From a virus: 22,428 bases of DNA. Of the stretch, positions 6,270 through 14,440 are shown one piece after another. A model generated the notes under the pieces. The model was not told the DNA's origin and did not search any database. It saw nothing but the letters and a program-made list of their open reading frames with translations. A program made the position numbers and the translations under genes. The DNA is taken from positions 1 through 22,428 of IMG/VR virus record IMGVR_UViG_3300049846_003083; one strand, 5' to 3'. Positions within the stretch are counted from its first letter, which is position 1, and every line of letters starts with the position of its first letter.

Positions 6270-7587
6270 AAGCGCTTTCGGAAGTTTCCTTTCAGGCGTC
6301 GGCGGCGGGGCAACAGTAGCCATAATCATACGCGCTTACGACCAGTACTCCAGCGAGCTGAAAAAAGCAGACGCTAACGTAGGAAAGGCCTCCAGTAAAA
6401 TGAGCGCTTCGCTCGCGGGTGTGGCTTTAGCGGCCGCAGGCACAGGAGTCGCGTTGTTCCGTTTAAGCGCTGAAGCAAGTCGTTACTCGGATGTCCAGAA
6501 GTCTTTCAACACACTTGTCGGCGGCAATGGCGTCGATGCGCTTAACGGTTTGGAACAGGCTACGCAGAGCACAGTGAGCCAGCTCGATCTTATGCGTAAC
6601 GCGAACCTTCTTTTGCAAAACGTGCAGGGAATAACCGCTGAGCAAATGAACACAATCGCGCGAGCGGCAGTGCCGCTAAGTCAAGCGGTAGGCATTACGG
6701 TTACTGAAGCTTACAATCGTCTTGCCGCGGGTATAGCTAAAGGCGAAACAGAACTTCTTGACGAACTCGGTTTGAAGCTCGACGCGACTGTCGCTAACAG
6801 AAAGTATGCTGAGAGTTTGGGTAAAAGCGTAACAGAGTTAACCGCCCAAGAAAGAGCGACTGCCGCGCTGATAAATATACTTCCACAGCTTGACAAGCGG
6901 ATGAAAGAACTCGGGGACAACACCGAAAGCACTTACTTAAAAACACAGAAACTCACTACAGCCTGGGAGAACTTTAAGGTACAACTTGGCGACACAATAA
7001 GTCCCGCCACTGGTTGGGTTTCTGATCGCTTAACAGAAGCCTTAGAGGGGTATACTTGGGCGTTGTCCGGTTTCTCCAACGACAGGCTGCCCGCTGCTGA
7101 GAGTAGTTTCGTCCGCCAAGCCGAAACAGCCGAGGAACTGCGCGCAACCACAGAAGCTATCGCTGCAGGAACAGACCGCCGAACTGAGGCGGTTCAAGAG
7201 CAGTACGGTTACGAGCGAGAAATAACCCGGGAGCTCAAGAAACAGCTGGATTACTCGAACAGAACAATCCTCAACCTTTACAGTAAGAAAAAACGGCTTC
7301 CTTCCGATGATCCTTCCCGGGCCGTTGTTGTTGGCAAGGACGAGCTTGGGCGCGATCTTTACGGGCGCGCGGGCCCTTCTAACATCAAGCTTAATGATTT
7401 CATTATGCGCCCGGGCGGTCTTCCTGTCAGTTTCAGCGACGAGGACACAATAATCGGCATGAAGAACCCTGGAAAGATGAGCGGCGGAAAGGTTGTTAAT
7501 ATCTACATTGACTCCGTTCAGGGTCTCAATCCCGATGCTGTCGCTTACGCATTAGAACGCAAGGTCCTTAACAGTATTGTGAGCTAA
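6262..7587 (+). CDS. Tail tape measure protein (short)
   Basis: 441 residues. The N-terminus has a Gly-rich start, a charged helix (30-46) and a hydrophobic Ala/Gly helix (about 48-68). A long helical middle with repeated Gln/Glu/Lys-Ala patterns runs to about 350, and the C-terminus carries MRPGG and a strand with NIYID, both typical of tape measure ends. Its place between the chaperone and the hub confirms the role: it sets tail length and helps deliver DNA. At roughly 1.5 angstrom per residue the tail would be near 65 nm, a short siphovirus tail. The start is TTG with AAGGTGA six bases upstream, overlapping the GT stop by eight bases. Confidence 0.8.
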   Translation: MAESAFGSFLSGVGGGATVAIIIRAYDQYSSELKKADANVGKASSKMSASLAGVALAAAGTGVALFRLSAEASRYSDVQKSFNTLVGGNGVDALNGLEQATQSTVSQLDLMRNANLLLQNVQGITAEQMNTIARAAVPLSQAVGITVTEAYNRLAAGIAKGETELLDELGLKLDATVANRKYAESLGKSVTELTAQERATAALINILPQLDKRMKELGDNTESTYLKTQKLTTAWENFKVQLGDTISPATGWVSDRLTEALEGYTWALSGFSNDRLPAAESSFVRQAETAEELRATTEAIAAGTDRRTEAVQEQYGYEREITRELKKQLDYSNRTILNLYSKKKRLPSDDPSRAVVVGKDELGRDLYGRAGPSNIKLNDFIMRPGGLPVSFSDEDTIIGMKNPGKMSGGKVVNIYIDSVQGLNPDAVAYALERKVLNSIVS

Positions 7588-7592
7588 TACTC

Positions 7593-9716
7593 ATGGCCAT
7601 AATCACTAAAGTACTGGTGGGCGGGAGTGCTTACGACAACCACACAGGGGCTGTTGTAGAAAGAGCTACTAACGATTATGACAGCAGCAGTTTTTTCGAG
7701 GTTGAGCTTCCTAATCCCTACGGTCGTTATTCGAACAAGTTCAGTGTTGGCCAAGACGTTTTAATACACGCCGCCAAGGACGTAGGTGCATACTATTCTT
7801 TCGAGAACAATGTAGAGGACACTTTCAGAGATAAGGATGGGAGCGCTTCAGGATTAACGTACAGCACAGGGAAGTACGGAACTGGGGGAGTATTCGATGG
7901 AACAACAAGCCAGGTTACTCTACCTGCTTCTAACACAATAATCACCAACAATAACACCTGGTCAATTAGCTGTTGGTACAAACCCTCCAACGTCACTGGA
8001 ACAAGGTACATAGCTGTTCTGTGCACTTCTTCACTCGGCACGGTAGCTGCTGGTTTGCGGACAAGCAACGTCTTAGCGCAGTTCGTTTACAACGCGGGGG
8101 CCGGAGCTGTAGCAGTCAACATAGGGGCTGTTTCAATAGGAACTTGGGTGCACCTCGCGCTGACTTACGACGGCACGCAGTACCGCTGCTACTATAACGG
8201 CATGGAACAAACAGGAGCAACGGCTGCTTTCACCGGTTTCGGAACCGCTGCGGGGTACATAGGCGGGCTTAACGCAGCTTCGGGCGCGGGCACCATTGAC
8301 GAAGTGGGTTTCTACAATTATGTACTAACGGACGCGGACGTCCTTCAGCAGTACGGAGACCCCGGATGGCCTGGGAAGCCTTTTTTCGGCGGTTATCTCG
8401 AGGATAAAGAATTCCGCGGCCCAAGCGACGCTCCTAACGAGTCTTTGCGTTTAAGTGGGAGAAGTTACATAAGCATTCTTCACGACGCCAGTGTCCAACC
8501 CATCACTTACTCTAACCAGGATATATCCGCGATAGTTATTGATTTGTGCTCGCGCGAAGCCCCCGATATTGACACGAGCGAAGTAGCAACCACCGGCGTT
8601 GTTCTGGATACCTGGGGCACGAGCCACGTAAGTCTTTATGATGCGTTAAAGCAGCTCGCCGAACTCGCTGACGCTTATTTCTACCTCAGTCCGGCTAAAG
8701 TTCTTAGTTTCAAGAAAATGCTTTCTACAGCGAGCAACCTTAGTTTGCGGGCCGGCGTTAACATAACGGAGAGTTACGTCACGGAAAGCCGCAAGCCGAT
8801 GTACAACAAAGTATGGGTTTACGGAGATAAACAACTTGTCGATGCTGGGGACCTTACTTTTACCGCTAACGGCGGAAGCGTGTACACACTTAACTACGCA
8901 CCGCACAACGTCGGGGTCTTCGTAGCTGGCAGCACTGTAAGCAAGCAAGGGGGAATATTGAACTTTGTCGGGCAAGGAGACCCTGGTAGCGGCACGCAGT
9001 TCCTCGTTGATTACAACAACAAACAAATAGTGTTCGTGAGCGGCACCTTGGCGGGGGACAACATTCCCACAAGCGGGAGTACTTCTTTTGTTGTTAAGTA
9101 CCAGCGTCAAAGGCAGATAATAAAGTACGCTCAAGACGACACGAGCATTTCTTCTTATAAGCCCAAGACCTACGCGTACATAGACAAGAACATAAAAGAT
9201 CCTTTGCAGGCTTCTTCTATTGCTCTTGCTTTGTTGGATAAAAACGCTCACCCTTTCAAAGAGATAAACACCAAGTTCCTTGGGTGGGCTGACGTTGTTC
9301 CCGGCCAAACCGCGGGGGTTTACGAACCGTACCAAGAGGTAAGTGGCGCGCAGTTCAGTATTATTCGGGCCAAATACGAGTTCGCTCCTGCTAACTTGCA
9401 AACAGAGGAGATTGTTAATCTTACCTTGAACCGCAAGATGGTTGATGGCGCGGACATAATAAAGCAGGCTTTGCTGGACATTAAGAGGATTCGCGCGCAG
9501 GAAACTGTGGAGGGCGAGTTATACACTCGCCTTCAGATAGGCACAGGAAGCGCGGGTCTTAGGGTGGATGCTTGGAGCGTTTCCACGGGGGGTCTTGGCA
9601 GTAGTTTCGTGCTCGGACACCCGACACTCGGGGTTCTCGGAACAACAGTCCCTCAACCTTACCTCGGGGACAGCCGCCCAGCTAAAACCATCCAGTACAG
9701 CGGGGCCGATGCGTAA
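7593..9716 (+). CDS. Baseplate hub / tail-tip protein with inserted LamG-like domain
   Basis: 707 residues. Residues 1-60 and from about 262 onward look like one hub barrel of the gp27/distal-tail type: an N-terminal strand pair, a Gly-Gln-Asp-Val-Leu-Ile strand, then Phe-Phe-Gly-Gly-Tyr-Leu-Glu-Asp and a Leu-Ser-Gly-Arg-Ser-Tyr strand with a Tyr-Ser-Asn-Gln-Asp helix start. Between them, about 63-255, is a LamG / concanavalin-like jellyroll: YYSFENNVEDTF, then FDGTTSQVTLP, WSISCWYKP, WVHLALTYDGTQYRCYYNG and IDEVGFYNYVLTDADV, all hallmark strands of the fold. The rest is beta-rich and ends in a charged helix. The LamG domain probably binds a host glycan. ATG follows the tape measure stop by five bases. 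Confidence 0.75.
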   Translation: MAIITKVLVGGSAYDNHTGAVVERATNDYDSSSFFEVELPNPYGRYSNKFSVGQDVLIHAAKDVGAYYSFENNVEDTFRDKDGSASGLTYSTGKYGTGGVFDGTTSQVTLPASNTIITNNNTWSISCWYKPSNVTGTRYIAVLCTSSLGTVAAGLRTSNVLAQFVYNAGAGAVAVNIGAVSIGTWVHLALTYDGTQYRCYYNGMEQTGATAAFTGFGTAAGYIGGLNAASGAGTIDEVGFYNYVLTDADVLQQYGDPGWPGKPFFGGYLEDKEFRGPSDAPNESLRLSGRSYISILHDASVQPITYSNQDISAIVIDLCSREAPDIDTSEVATTGVVLDTWGTSHVSLYDALKQLAELADAYFYLSPAKVLSFKKMLSTASNLSLRAGVNITESYVTESRKPMYNKVWVYGDKQLVDAGDLTFTANGGSVYTLNYAPHNVGVFVAGSTVSKQGGILNFVGQGDPGSGTQFLVDYNNKQIVFVSGTLAGDNIPTSGSTSFVVKYQRQRQIIKYAQDDTSISSYKPKTYAYIDKNIKDPLQASSIALALLDKNAHPFKEINTKFLGWADVVPGQTAGVYEPYQEVSGAQFSIIRAKYEFAPANLQTEEIVNLTLNRKMVDGADIIKQALLDIKRIRAQETVEGELYTRLQIGTGSAGLRVDAWSVSTGGLGSSFVLGHPTLGVLGTTVPQPYLGDSRPAKTIQYSGADA

Positions 9717-9717
9717 G

Positions 9718-9724
9718 TATATAA
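9718..9724 (+). promoter_or_regulatory. TATA box of the tail-tip unit
   Basis: TATATAA begins two bases after the hub gene's stop codon. The expected transcription start, near 9747, lies at the ATG at 9749, so the first mRNA would be leaderless or nearly so. A GGAG at 9731-9734 is too far upstream (14 bases) to matter much. Confidence 0.6.
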
Positions 9725-9748
9725 GAACAAGGAGCTGAAAAGAAAACA

Positions 9749-10114
9749 ATGCCATTCCTGAACGGAGAAGCAACAGCGCTGGGCGGAAGACGATCCGTCG
9801 CTTTACTCATGACGGGGAGCTATCCTCTTCCTGACGGCATAGAGATCGGCACTGGTAGCGGCACGAAAACAACAGCAACGAGCGGTCTAATTACACCTGT
9901 TCTTTTTGCTGCTTTCACGACCACAGACACAACCACCCCGCAGTTCGTTACTTTCACAGCGGACTTCACAAGCACACAACTGTCCGGCTTAACAATAAAA
10001 GAACTCGCGGTTAAACGCAGCGGAGGAGCCTACTGGAGCGCAGACGGCTTCCCAGGAATAACCTTCGACGGCAGCACCGAGATGCAAGCAACAGTAACTT
10101 GGGAAGTGTTTTAG
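9749..10114 (+). CDS. Small tail-tip / fibre-associated protein
   Basis: 121 residues, rich in Thr, Ser and Gly and predicted to be nearly all beta. The segment with LPDGIEIGTGSG, the strand Phe-Thr-Ala-Asp-Phe, the strand Leu-Thr-Ile-Lys-Glu-Leu-Ala-Val and the final Thr-Val-Thr-Trp-Glu-Val-Phe resemble small virion proteins coded after hub genes. No enzymatic motif is present. Its place between hub and peptidase makes a baseplate or fibre role likely; the family is not recognised with certainty. Confidence 0.55.
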   Translation: MPFLNGEATALGGRRSVALLMTGSYPLPDGIEIGTGSGTKTTATSGLITPVLFAAFTTTDTTTPQFVTFTADFTSTQLSGLTIKELAVKRSGGAYWSADGFPGITFDGSTEMQATVTWEVF

Positions 10115-10115
10115 C

Positions 10116-10382
10116 ATGGACGAAGAAGAAAAAAACAAGCTAATTACTTATGCTGGTTCCCTCATAGACTTGTGGCTGAATACAGCGGACGAAGAATATC
10201 CTTTGGATGCAACGCTTCCTCCTCGTTCGTGGATAACGCCTCTTGGCATGCCTGTTGTTTCTTACTGGGCGCGTTTTAATTCTAAAGACGAGCTGTGGGG
10301 CCGTATACAAATGATCGGCCACCTTCTCGGCGCAGAAAAGTTTAAGGGCTTCGGAGAAAGCACAATAGAGGTACAACTGTAA
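10116..10382 (+). CDS. Small unknown protein, 88 aa
   Basis: 88 residues. An acidic, charged start is followed by two helical stretches with several Trp residues and a Pro-rich turn near the middle. It starts one base after the previous stop and ends one base before the next ATG, so it belongs to the tail-tip operon. No family recognised; a chaperone or small tail component are both possible. Confidence 0.6.
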   Translation: MDEEEKNKLITYAGSLIDLWLNTADEEYPLDATLPPRSWITPLGMPVVSYWARFNSKDELWGRIQMIGHLLGAEKFKGFGESTIEVQL

Positions 10383-10383
10383 A

Positions 10384-10860
10384 ATGGCTAACACATTCGT
10401 TCCCGTGGCTCAATTCATAGAAGGCCAAATACTAACTGCAGGAAGTCTTATGCAGTTTCCTCAACTCTATGCATACGAGAACATAGCTACGGCCTCATAC
10501 AGTAGCGGGACTGCTTACCAAAATATCGGTTCGGTATATGTTAGCGGCGGTTTTTTCGGACGCAATCTGTTCGTTCAGTCATCTCTTGCAGCCAACAATA
10601 ACACCGCAGGCGTTTTGGGCGCCGCAACTCGATTCTTTGTCTCTGGGCCGGTTGGTTTAGGCGCCGGAAGCGAAGTAGCTACTTTCTCGCACACTGGGGA
10701 TGCCAGCCGTTATCTTTCAGCAAACGATTTCACAGTGATAAACAGCGGGGCGGGCTGGATAACCGCCAGTGGTTGCGTAGTATTCTACCAAGCACAGTTT
10801 ACTCGGGACGTAAACTACGTTAACACGGTGTTGGCGGTTTGGGGCCGTGGAAAACCATGA
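10384..10860 (+). CDS. Putative tail-fibre-like beta protein
   Basis: 158 residues with a short helical start and then repeated strands dense in Gly, Ser, Ala, Asn and aromatics, as in knob domains of tail fibres. The closing pattern, Val-Asn-Tyr-Val-Asn then Leu-Ala-Val-Trp-Gly-Arg, is a plausible trimer or barrel-edge strand. It has no signal peptide. It overlaps the peptidase gene downstream by four bases (ATGA). A receptor-binding role is inferred from composition and neighbours only. Confidence 0.45.
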   Translation: MANTFVPVAQFIEGQILTAGSLMQFPQLYAYENIATASYSSGTAYQNIGSVYVSGGFFGRNLFVQSSLAANNNTAGVLGAATRFFVSGPVGLGAGSEVATFSHTGDASRYLSANDFTVINSGAGWITASGCVVFYQAQFTRDVNYVNTVLAVWGRGKP

Positions 10861-11564
10861 GTTGGGGTTTTAGCGATGGTTTTTTGCGTGTTGCTAACTC
10901 TTTAGGAATAGATGCTTACAAAGAGCGAGAACAAAAGTATCTCGAGTACGCCCGGAAAAAGAAGTTCCGAACATCAAGAAAACTATACAACACAGGAAGA
11001 GGCTCCTGGCTGGAACCGCCGCAGAACGTTTTCAAGTATTACAACGACGGGGTCACGAGGCCGAGCAAGGAAACCCTATACGGCGCGTCTCTATTCTTTA
11101 ACGATCTAACGAGGAAGTGCTCTTCTGACGCGGAAAAAGTCAAGCTCGTGGCTGGCTGGGTTAACGCCACGACGGATTACGTTTTTGATAAAGACAATCC
11201 TAAATATCGTTCTTTGGAGTACTGGAGCAGTCCTTTTGATCTTTGGGCGGAGTATCGTTCCACTGGACGAATGAGCGACGACTGCGACGGTAGCGCTGTT
11301 ATGATTCTTTGGGGTTGTGTTCTTGCTGGCGTTCCAGCGGATTCCCTTTATGTCTGGGCTGGTTGGGCTCAGGCGCGTACGGTTGAGGGCGGGCACTGTA
11401 ATGTTGTTTTCTTTGATGAAGACTCGGGTTCTGCTTACCATGTCGAGGGTAGTTTCTATGGTGGTTTGAATCAGCGTAATTGGGGCGCTTATTTTCTTGG
11501 TCATTCGTGGTACCCTGAGACTTGGTTTTTGTTCAATGCTTCCGACAGTTTTGTTCTGCGGTAG
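10857..11564 (+). CDS. Transglutaminase-like cysteine peptidase (possible tail lysin)
   Basis: 235 residues. The core MSDDCDGSA, with the likely catalytic Cys at 143, matches the nucleophile loop of transglutaminase-like (BTLCP-type) peptidases. GGHCNVVFFD supplies the His at 180, and YHVEGS puts a Glu at 197 where Asp is usual. A helix with Lys-Leu-Val-Ala-Gly-Trp-Val-Asn precedes the core, as in the family. Coded last in the tail operon, it may cut a peptide bond in the host envelope during entry, in the way pseudomurein endoisopeptidases do with the same type of fold, or process virion proteins. ATG 10857 overlaps the previous stop (ATGA); a possible ATG at 10839 is less likely. The 3' end is very T-rich. 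Confidence 0.65.
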   Translation: MSWGFSDGFLRVANSLGIDAYKEREQKYLEYARKKKFRTSRKLYNTGRGSWLEPPQNVFKYYNDGVTRPSKETLYGASLFFNDLTRKCSSDAEKVKLVAGWVNATTDYVFDKDNPKYRSLEYWSSPFDLWAEYRSTGRMSDDCDGSAVMILWGCVLAGVPADSLYVWAGWAQARTVEGGHCNVVFFDEDSGSAYHVEGSFYGGLNQRNWGAYFLGHSWYPETWFLFNASDSFVLR

Positions 11565-11586
11565 ATACCGCCGGAAGCTATATTAA
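11561..11586 (+). promoter_or_regulatory. Promoter of the glycan cassette, with GTAGATAC element
   Basis: CTATATTAA at 11578-11586 is the TATA box, with transcription expected near 11608 and the first ATG at 11619. GTAGATAC at 11561-11568, 18 bases ahead of the TATA core, contains the TAG stop of the peptidase gene. Confidence 0.6.
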
Positions 11587-11618
11587 TCCCCCACAGCAGA
11601 AAGTAGCTACGGAACACC

Positions 11619-11834
11619 ATGGTTTACTCGACACACAACGAAAGAGCCAGCAGAGAAAAACACCGACTAAGAATTCTCATCAACAGAGAAAAACCCATAC
11701 TGGGAATGAGCCTGCCCAAACACAAAGTAGCGCCATTACTCGGAACATGGTTCACGACGAGAATAGAAGGAACAACAATAATACTGGAAAGCGGATGCGC
11801 CCCAGTACAAAACAACACAGGGTCCCGACTGTGA
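11619..11834 (+). CDS. Small basic unknown protein at the head of the glycan cassette
   Basis: 71 residues; Arg/Lys-rich helical start, then a Leu-Gly-Thr-Trp-Phe strand region with Thr-Thr-Ile-Ile-Leu. It was chosen over the competing longer frame because it starts about ten bases after the predicted transcription start, uses the same AGA/ATA/GAA codons as nearby genes, and its stop overlaps the GTG of the glycosyltransferase (GTGA at 11831-11834). Function unknown. Confidence 0.55.
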   Translation: MVYSTHNERASREKHRLRILINREKPILGMSLPKHKVAPLLGTWFTTRIEGTTIILESGCAPVQNNTGSRL

Positions 11835-13003
11835 CAAACAAAAAGCTACTATGGCTGAGCGACAGCCCATTTCTACCTACCGGGTACGCTACAATAAGCC
11901 TCAACATTACCAAACGTCTCGCAGAAGACCACGGGTGGGATATTGTATACTTAACGCACCAGTGGATAGGCCGGGAGGTCGAGAAAGGCGACATAAAAGG
12001 AATGCCTTTCAAGATATACGGTAAAGGGCGAGCAGAGTTTTGTCAAGACGTTATACAACAAGTTATCAGAAAAGAGAAACCGGCTGTTTTTGTCACTCTT
12101 CTCGACACATTCATGGTTTTCCCCTGGTACTTAGAACAAGACTACGCGCCCGCAAGAACAGTATTCTATTACCCAATAGACGGCGGCGGAACAGGCCTGC
12201 CTTACCAGTGCGATAACGTACTACGAAGATGCTCACTCCCAGTTTCTATGAGCCGGTACGGGCAAGACCTCGTAAAAAAGAAGTACGGAATAAACGCAGC
12301 ATTCATACCGCACGCAGTCGACAGTTCCCACTACAAGAGGCTCCCTGCCGCAGAAATAGAAGCACTTCGACGAGAAAAAGGGCTTTTAGGAAAATACGTA
12401 GTGGGCGTGGTAGCGCGCAATCAAGGACGAAAGCATTTGGACGCCACCATAAAAGTATTCGCTAAGTTCTGCGCAGACAAACCCGAAGCAAGGCTGCTTT
12501 TGCACATGGACCCGCAAGACCCAGCAGCCCCGTACGATCTGCCCGCGTTAGTGCGAGAATACGGAATAGAAAACAAGGTTATCTGGACCGGAACGAACTT
12601 CTACAGCGGAGTACCATACGATAAAATGCCGGGCATATACAACCTCATGGATGTTTTCTTGTTAACAACGAGCGGAGAAGGTTGGGGAGTCCCGACAACA
12701 GAAGCCATGTCATGCGAAGTGCCTGTCGTAATAACGGACTACACCACAACGCAAGAAATGGTTGTTGAAAAACAAGCAGGACTGCCGATAAAGCTCGCCG
12801 CGGAAATAACCGGGACTTGGCTTGTTGACAGGGGCATAATCGACATTAATCACGGCGTAGAACAAATGAACGTCCTATACCATGACGCTGCTCTGCGCGC
12901 GCGACTCGGTGCTAACGGCCGAGAAGGCGTTTTGAAGGAGTACGATTGGAAGAACGTTGTTGGTCAGTGGGACGAGCTACTGGAGAGTATGCTGCGATGG
13001 TAG
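11831..13003 (+). CDS. GT-B glycosyltransferase (family 4-like)
   Basis: 390 residues. The N-terminal Rossmann domain begins KLLWLSDSPFLPTGYA, with the Gly-rich acceptor loop. The C-terminal domain starts at about 190 (Val-Val-Gly-Val-Val-Ala-Arg-Asn, with Arg196 and Lys201 as phosphate binders) and carries the donor motif EGWGVPTTE (Glu283 and Glu291, the E-x7-E signature). This is a retaining GT4-like enzyme that should use a nucleotide sugar. The start is GTG at 11831, overlapping the upstream stop. The same frame is open much further upstream, but that part has no homology-like pattern and overlaps the small gene, so it is left out. Probably acts in the cytoplasm on virion protein or host lipid-linked glycan. 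Confidence 0.8.
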   Translation: MTNKKLLWLSDSPFLPTGYATISLNITKRLAEDHGWDIVYLTHQWIGREVEKGDIKGMPFKIYGKGRAEFCQDVIQQVIRKEKPAVFVTLLDTFMVFPWYLEQDYAPARTVFYYPIDGGGTGLPYQCDNVLRRCSLPVSMSRYGQDLVKKKYGINAAFIPHAVDSSHYKRLPAAEIEALRREKGLLGKYVVGVVARNQGRKHLDATIKVFAKFCADKPEARLLLHMDPQDPAAPYDLPALVREYGIENKVIWTGTNFYSGVPYDKMPGIYNLMDVFLLTTSGEGWGVPTTEAMSCEVPVVITDYTTTQEMVVEKQAGLPIKLAAEITGTWLVDRGIIDINHGVEQMNVLYHDAALRARLGANGREGVLKEYDWKNVVGQWDELLESMLRW

Positions 13004-13155
13004 AGCTTTGCAGTCGTTGCGGTAAAAACATGGACCTGGCTCTGGACGGCCCAATATTTACTGAGTGGCGCTGCAATTGCGGCCACGGAAAGATACTGTA
13101 CCATGCTGTGGAGCGTTTGAGCGCTAAAGGAGGTCTAAATGGCGGATCAAAATAA
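12997..13155 (+). CDS. Zinc-ribbon micro-protein
   Basis: 52 residues with CSRC at 5-8 and a second knuckle CNC-x-H, a rubredoxin-like zinc ribbon. The ATG at 12997 overlaps the end of the glycosyltransferase gene by seven bases and the 3' end overlaps the next gene by 17, so it is locked into the operon. It may help assemble an enzyme complex or regulate; nothing more can be said. Confidence 0.6.
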   Translation: MVELCSRCGKNMDLALDGPIFTEWRCNCGHGKILYHAVERLSAKGGLNGGSK

Positions 13156-14437
13156 TATACACTTAGTAGTTGCTTGGATGATTGAAGGAGACGAAGACGT
13201 TTGGAAACTATCTTACGATAGCGTCAAGGACGTAGCCGACGCTTTTGTTATTGTCGACGGCAATCATTACGAAGGAGAGAGGAGCAAGTACGTTCCCGAA
13301 GATAATAAAACAATAGTCATCCACAGTCCTTATCCACATAGCGATAAAGGCGCCGATGGCCAACAGAGAAACAAATACCTCGACGTTATCAAAGAAAAGT
13401 TCCCTGGTTCGTGGGTTCTTGTTCTTGACGCTGACGAGTTCGTTGACGAAGCTTCAAAAATAAAGCCGTTTATACAAGAATTAGAAGCCAGTCGTTTTGA
13501 CAGCTGCAGTCCATTTATGCGGCACCTCGTTTACAACCTCGGGTACGAAGACGCCACGCTTCCACAGCACTTCGTTCCTTTGCGGCTTTTCAAAGTAAAC
13601 CCCAATTTGCAGTACCCCGAAGTAGAACACAACGTGCTTACCGGTTCGGAACGCGCCGCGAGGGGAAGTACTTTTACGATATGGCACCTTGGTTACGCGC
13701 GAGAAATTATTCGTTTGCGCAAAAAGTACTTTAATCACTCAGAGAAGAGTAATATCCACAGCGCGGATTTTCTTACTTGGTGGTACCACGCGCACCTTTA
13801 CGGAGAATACCCTGTTAAGCAGGTTCCTAAGCACGAGATACCTGTATTCTTGCGATCTTACTTGAAAGTCAATGATGATTACAACTATTTCAAGAACCGC
13901 GGGTCGGAATTAAAGCACTGGGAGGACGCCGCTCACTGGGTTGATTTCTTCAAGCCTAAAACTGCTCTCGAGGTTGGTTGCGGTCTCGGGCACCGCGTAC
14001 GCGCACTCAAACGCCTCGGAGTGGAATCAACGGGCGTGGAGCTTAGTTCCTGGGCTGTCGAGCACGTTAATAGCGACGTAGGTGACTGTGTCTCTCAAGG
14101 TGACGTGCTCGATTCGAAGTCCGCCAAAGGCAAATACGACCTCGTGGTGGCTTACGATTTGTTGGAACATGTAGAAGAAAAAGATTTGGATGCAGCAATA
14201 AAGAACATTAAGAACTGGACTAACCAGTGGGTTCTTGTAAGCATTCCGTTCGCAGCAGACCCGGCAACCGGAGAACCAGCCGATCCTAATCTTTACAACG
14301 ATAGCACGCACAAAACATTCAGAAGCCGTAGCTGGTGGATTGCTAAGTTCGCAGAGCACCGCCTCGCTGTAGTTCCTACGCCGGAGCATTTTAATTACCG
14401 GCAACAGCTTCTCGTGCTAAAGAAGCAGGGGGTATGA
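13139..14437 (+). CDS. Glycosyltransferase (GT-A) fused to SAM methyltransferase
   Basis: 432 residues, two domains. Residues 7-230 are a GT2-like GT-A fold: a first strand with Val-Val-Ala-Trp-Met-Ile-Glu-Gly, and the metal-binding WVLVLDADEF (Asp97-Ala-Asp99), with a His-rich acceptor part after it (NHSEKSNIHSADF near 199-211). Residues 270-430 are a class I methyltransferase: ALEVGCGLGHRV (276-287, SAM motif I), acidic Glu301 at the end of strand 2, and YDLVVAYDLLEHVE (333-346). It probably transfers a sugar and methylates it or a neighbour. AAGGAGGT stands six bases ahead of the ATG, the strongest ribosome site nearby. Confidence 0.75.
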   Translation: MADQNNIHLVVAWMIEGDEDVWKLSYDSVKDVADAFVIVDGNHYEGERSKYVPEDNKTIVIHSPYPHSDKGADGQQRNKYLDVIKEKFPGSWVLVLDADEFVDEASKIKPFIQELEASRFDSCSPFMRHLVYNLGYEDATLPQHFVPLRLFKVNPNLQYPEVEHNVLTGSERAARGSTFTIWHLGYAREIIRLRKKYFNHSEKSNIHSADFLTWWYHAHLYGEYPVKQVPKHEIPVFLRSYLKVNDDYNYFKNRGSELKHWEDAAHWVDFFKPKTALEVGCGLGHRVRALKRLGVESTGVELSSWAVEHVNSDVGDCVSQGDVLDSKSAKGKYDLVVAYDLLEHVEEKDLDAAIKNIKNWTNQWVLVSIPFAADPATGEPADPNLYNDSTHKTFRSRSWWIAKFAEHRLAVVPTPEHFNYRQQLLVLKKQGV

Positions 14438-14440
14438 ATT

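Noticed and set aside
8646-9401. 251-codon minus-strand frame opposite the hub gene
   Set aside because: Opposite a clearly coding gene, with no domain pattern and no promoter on that strand.
11522-11830. N-terminal extension of the first glycosyltransferase in the same frame
   Set aside because: Low-complexity Gln/Thr/Asn/Lys sequence that overlaps the previous gene and the 71-aa gene, and starts ahead of the TATA box at 11578. The GTG at 11831 fits the overlap pattern and the start of the fold.
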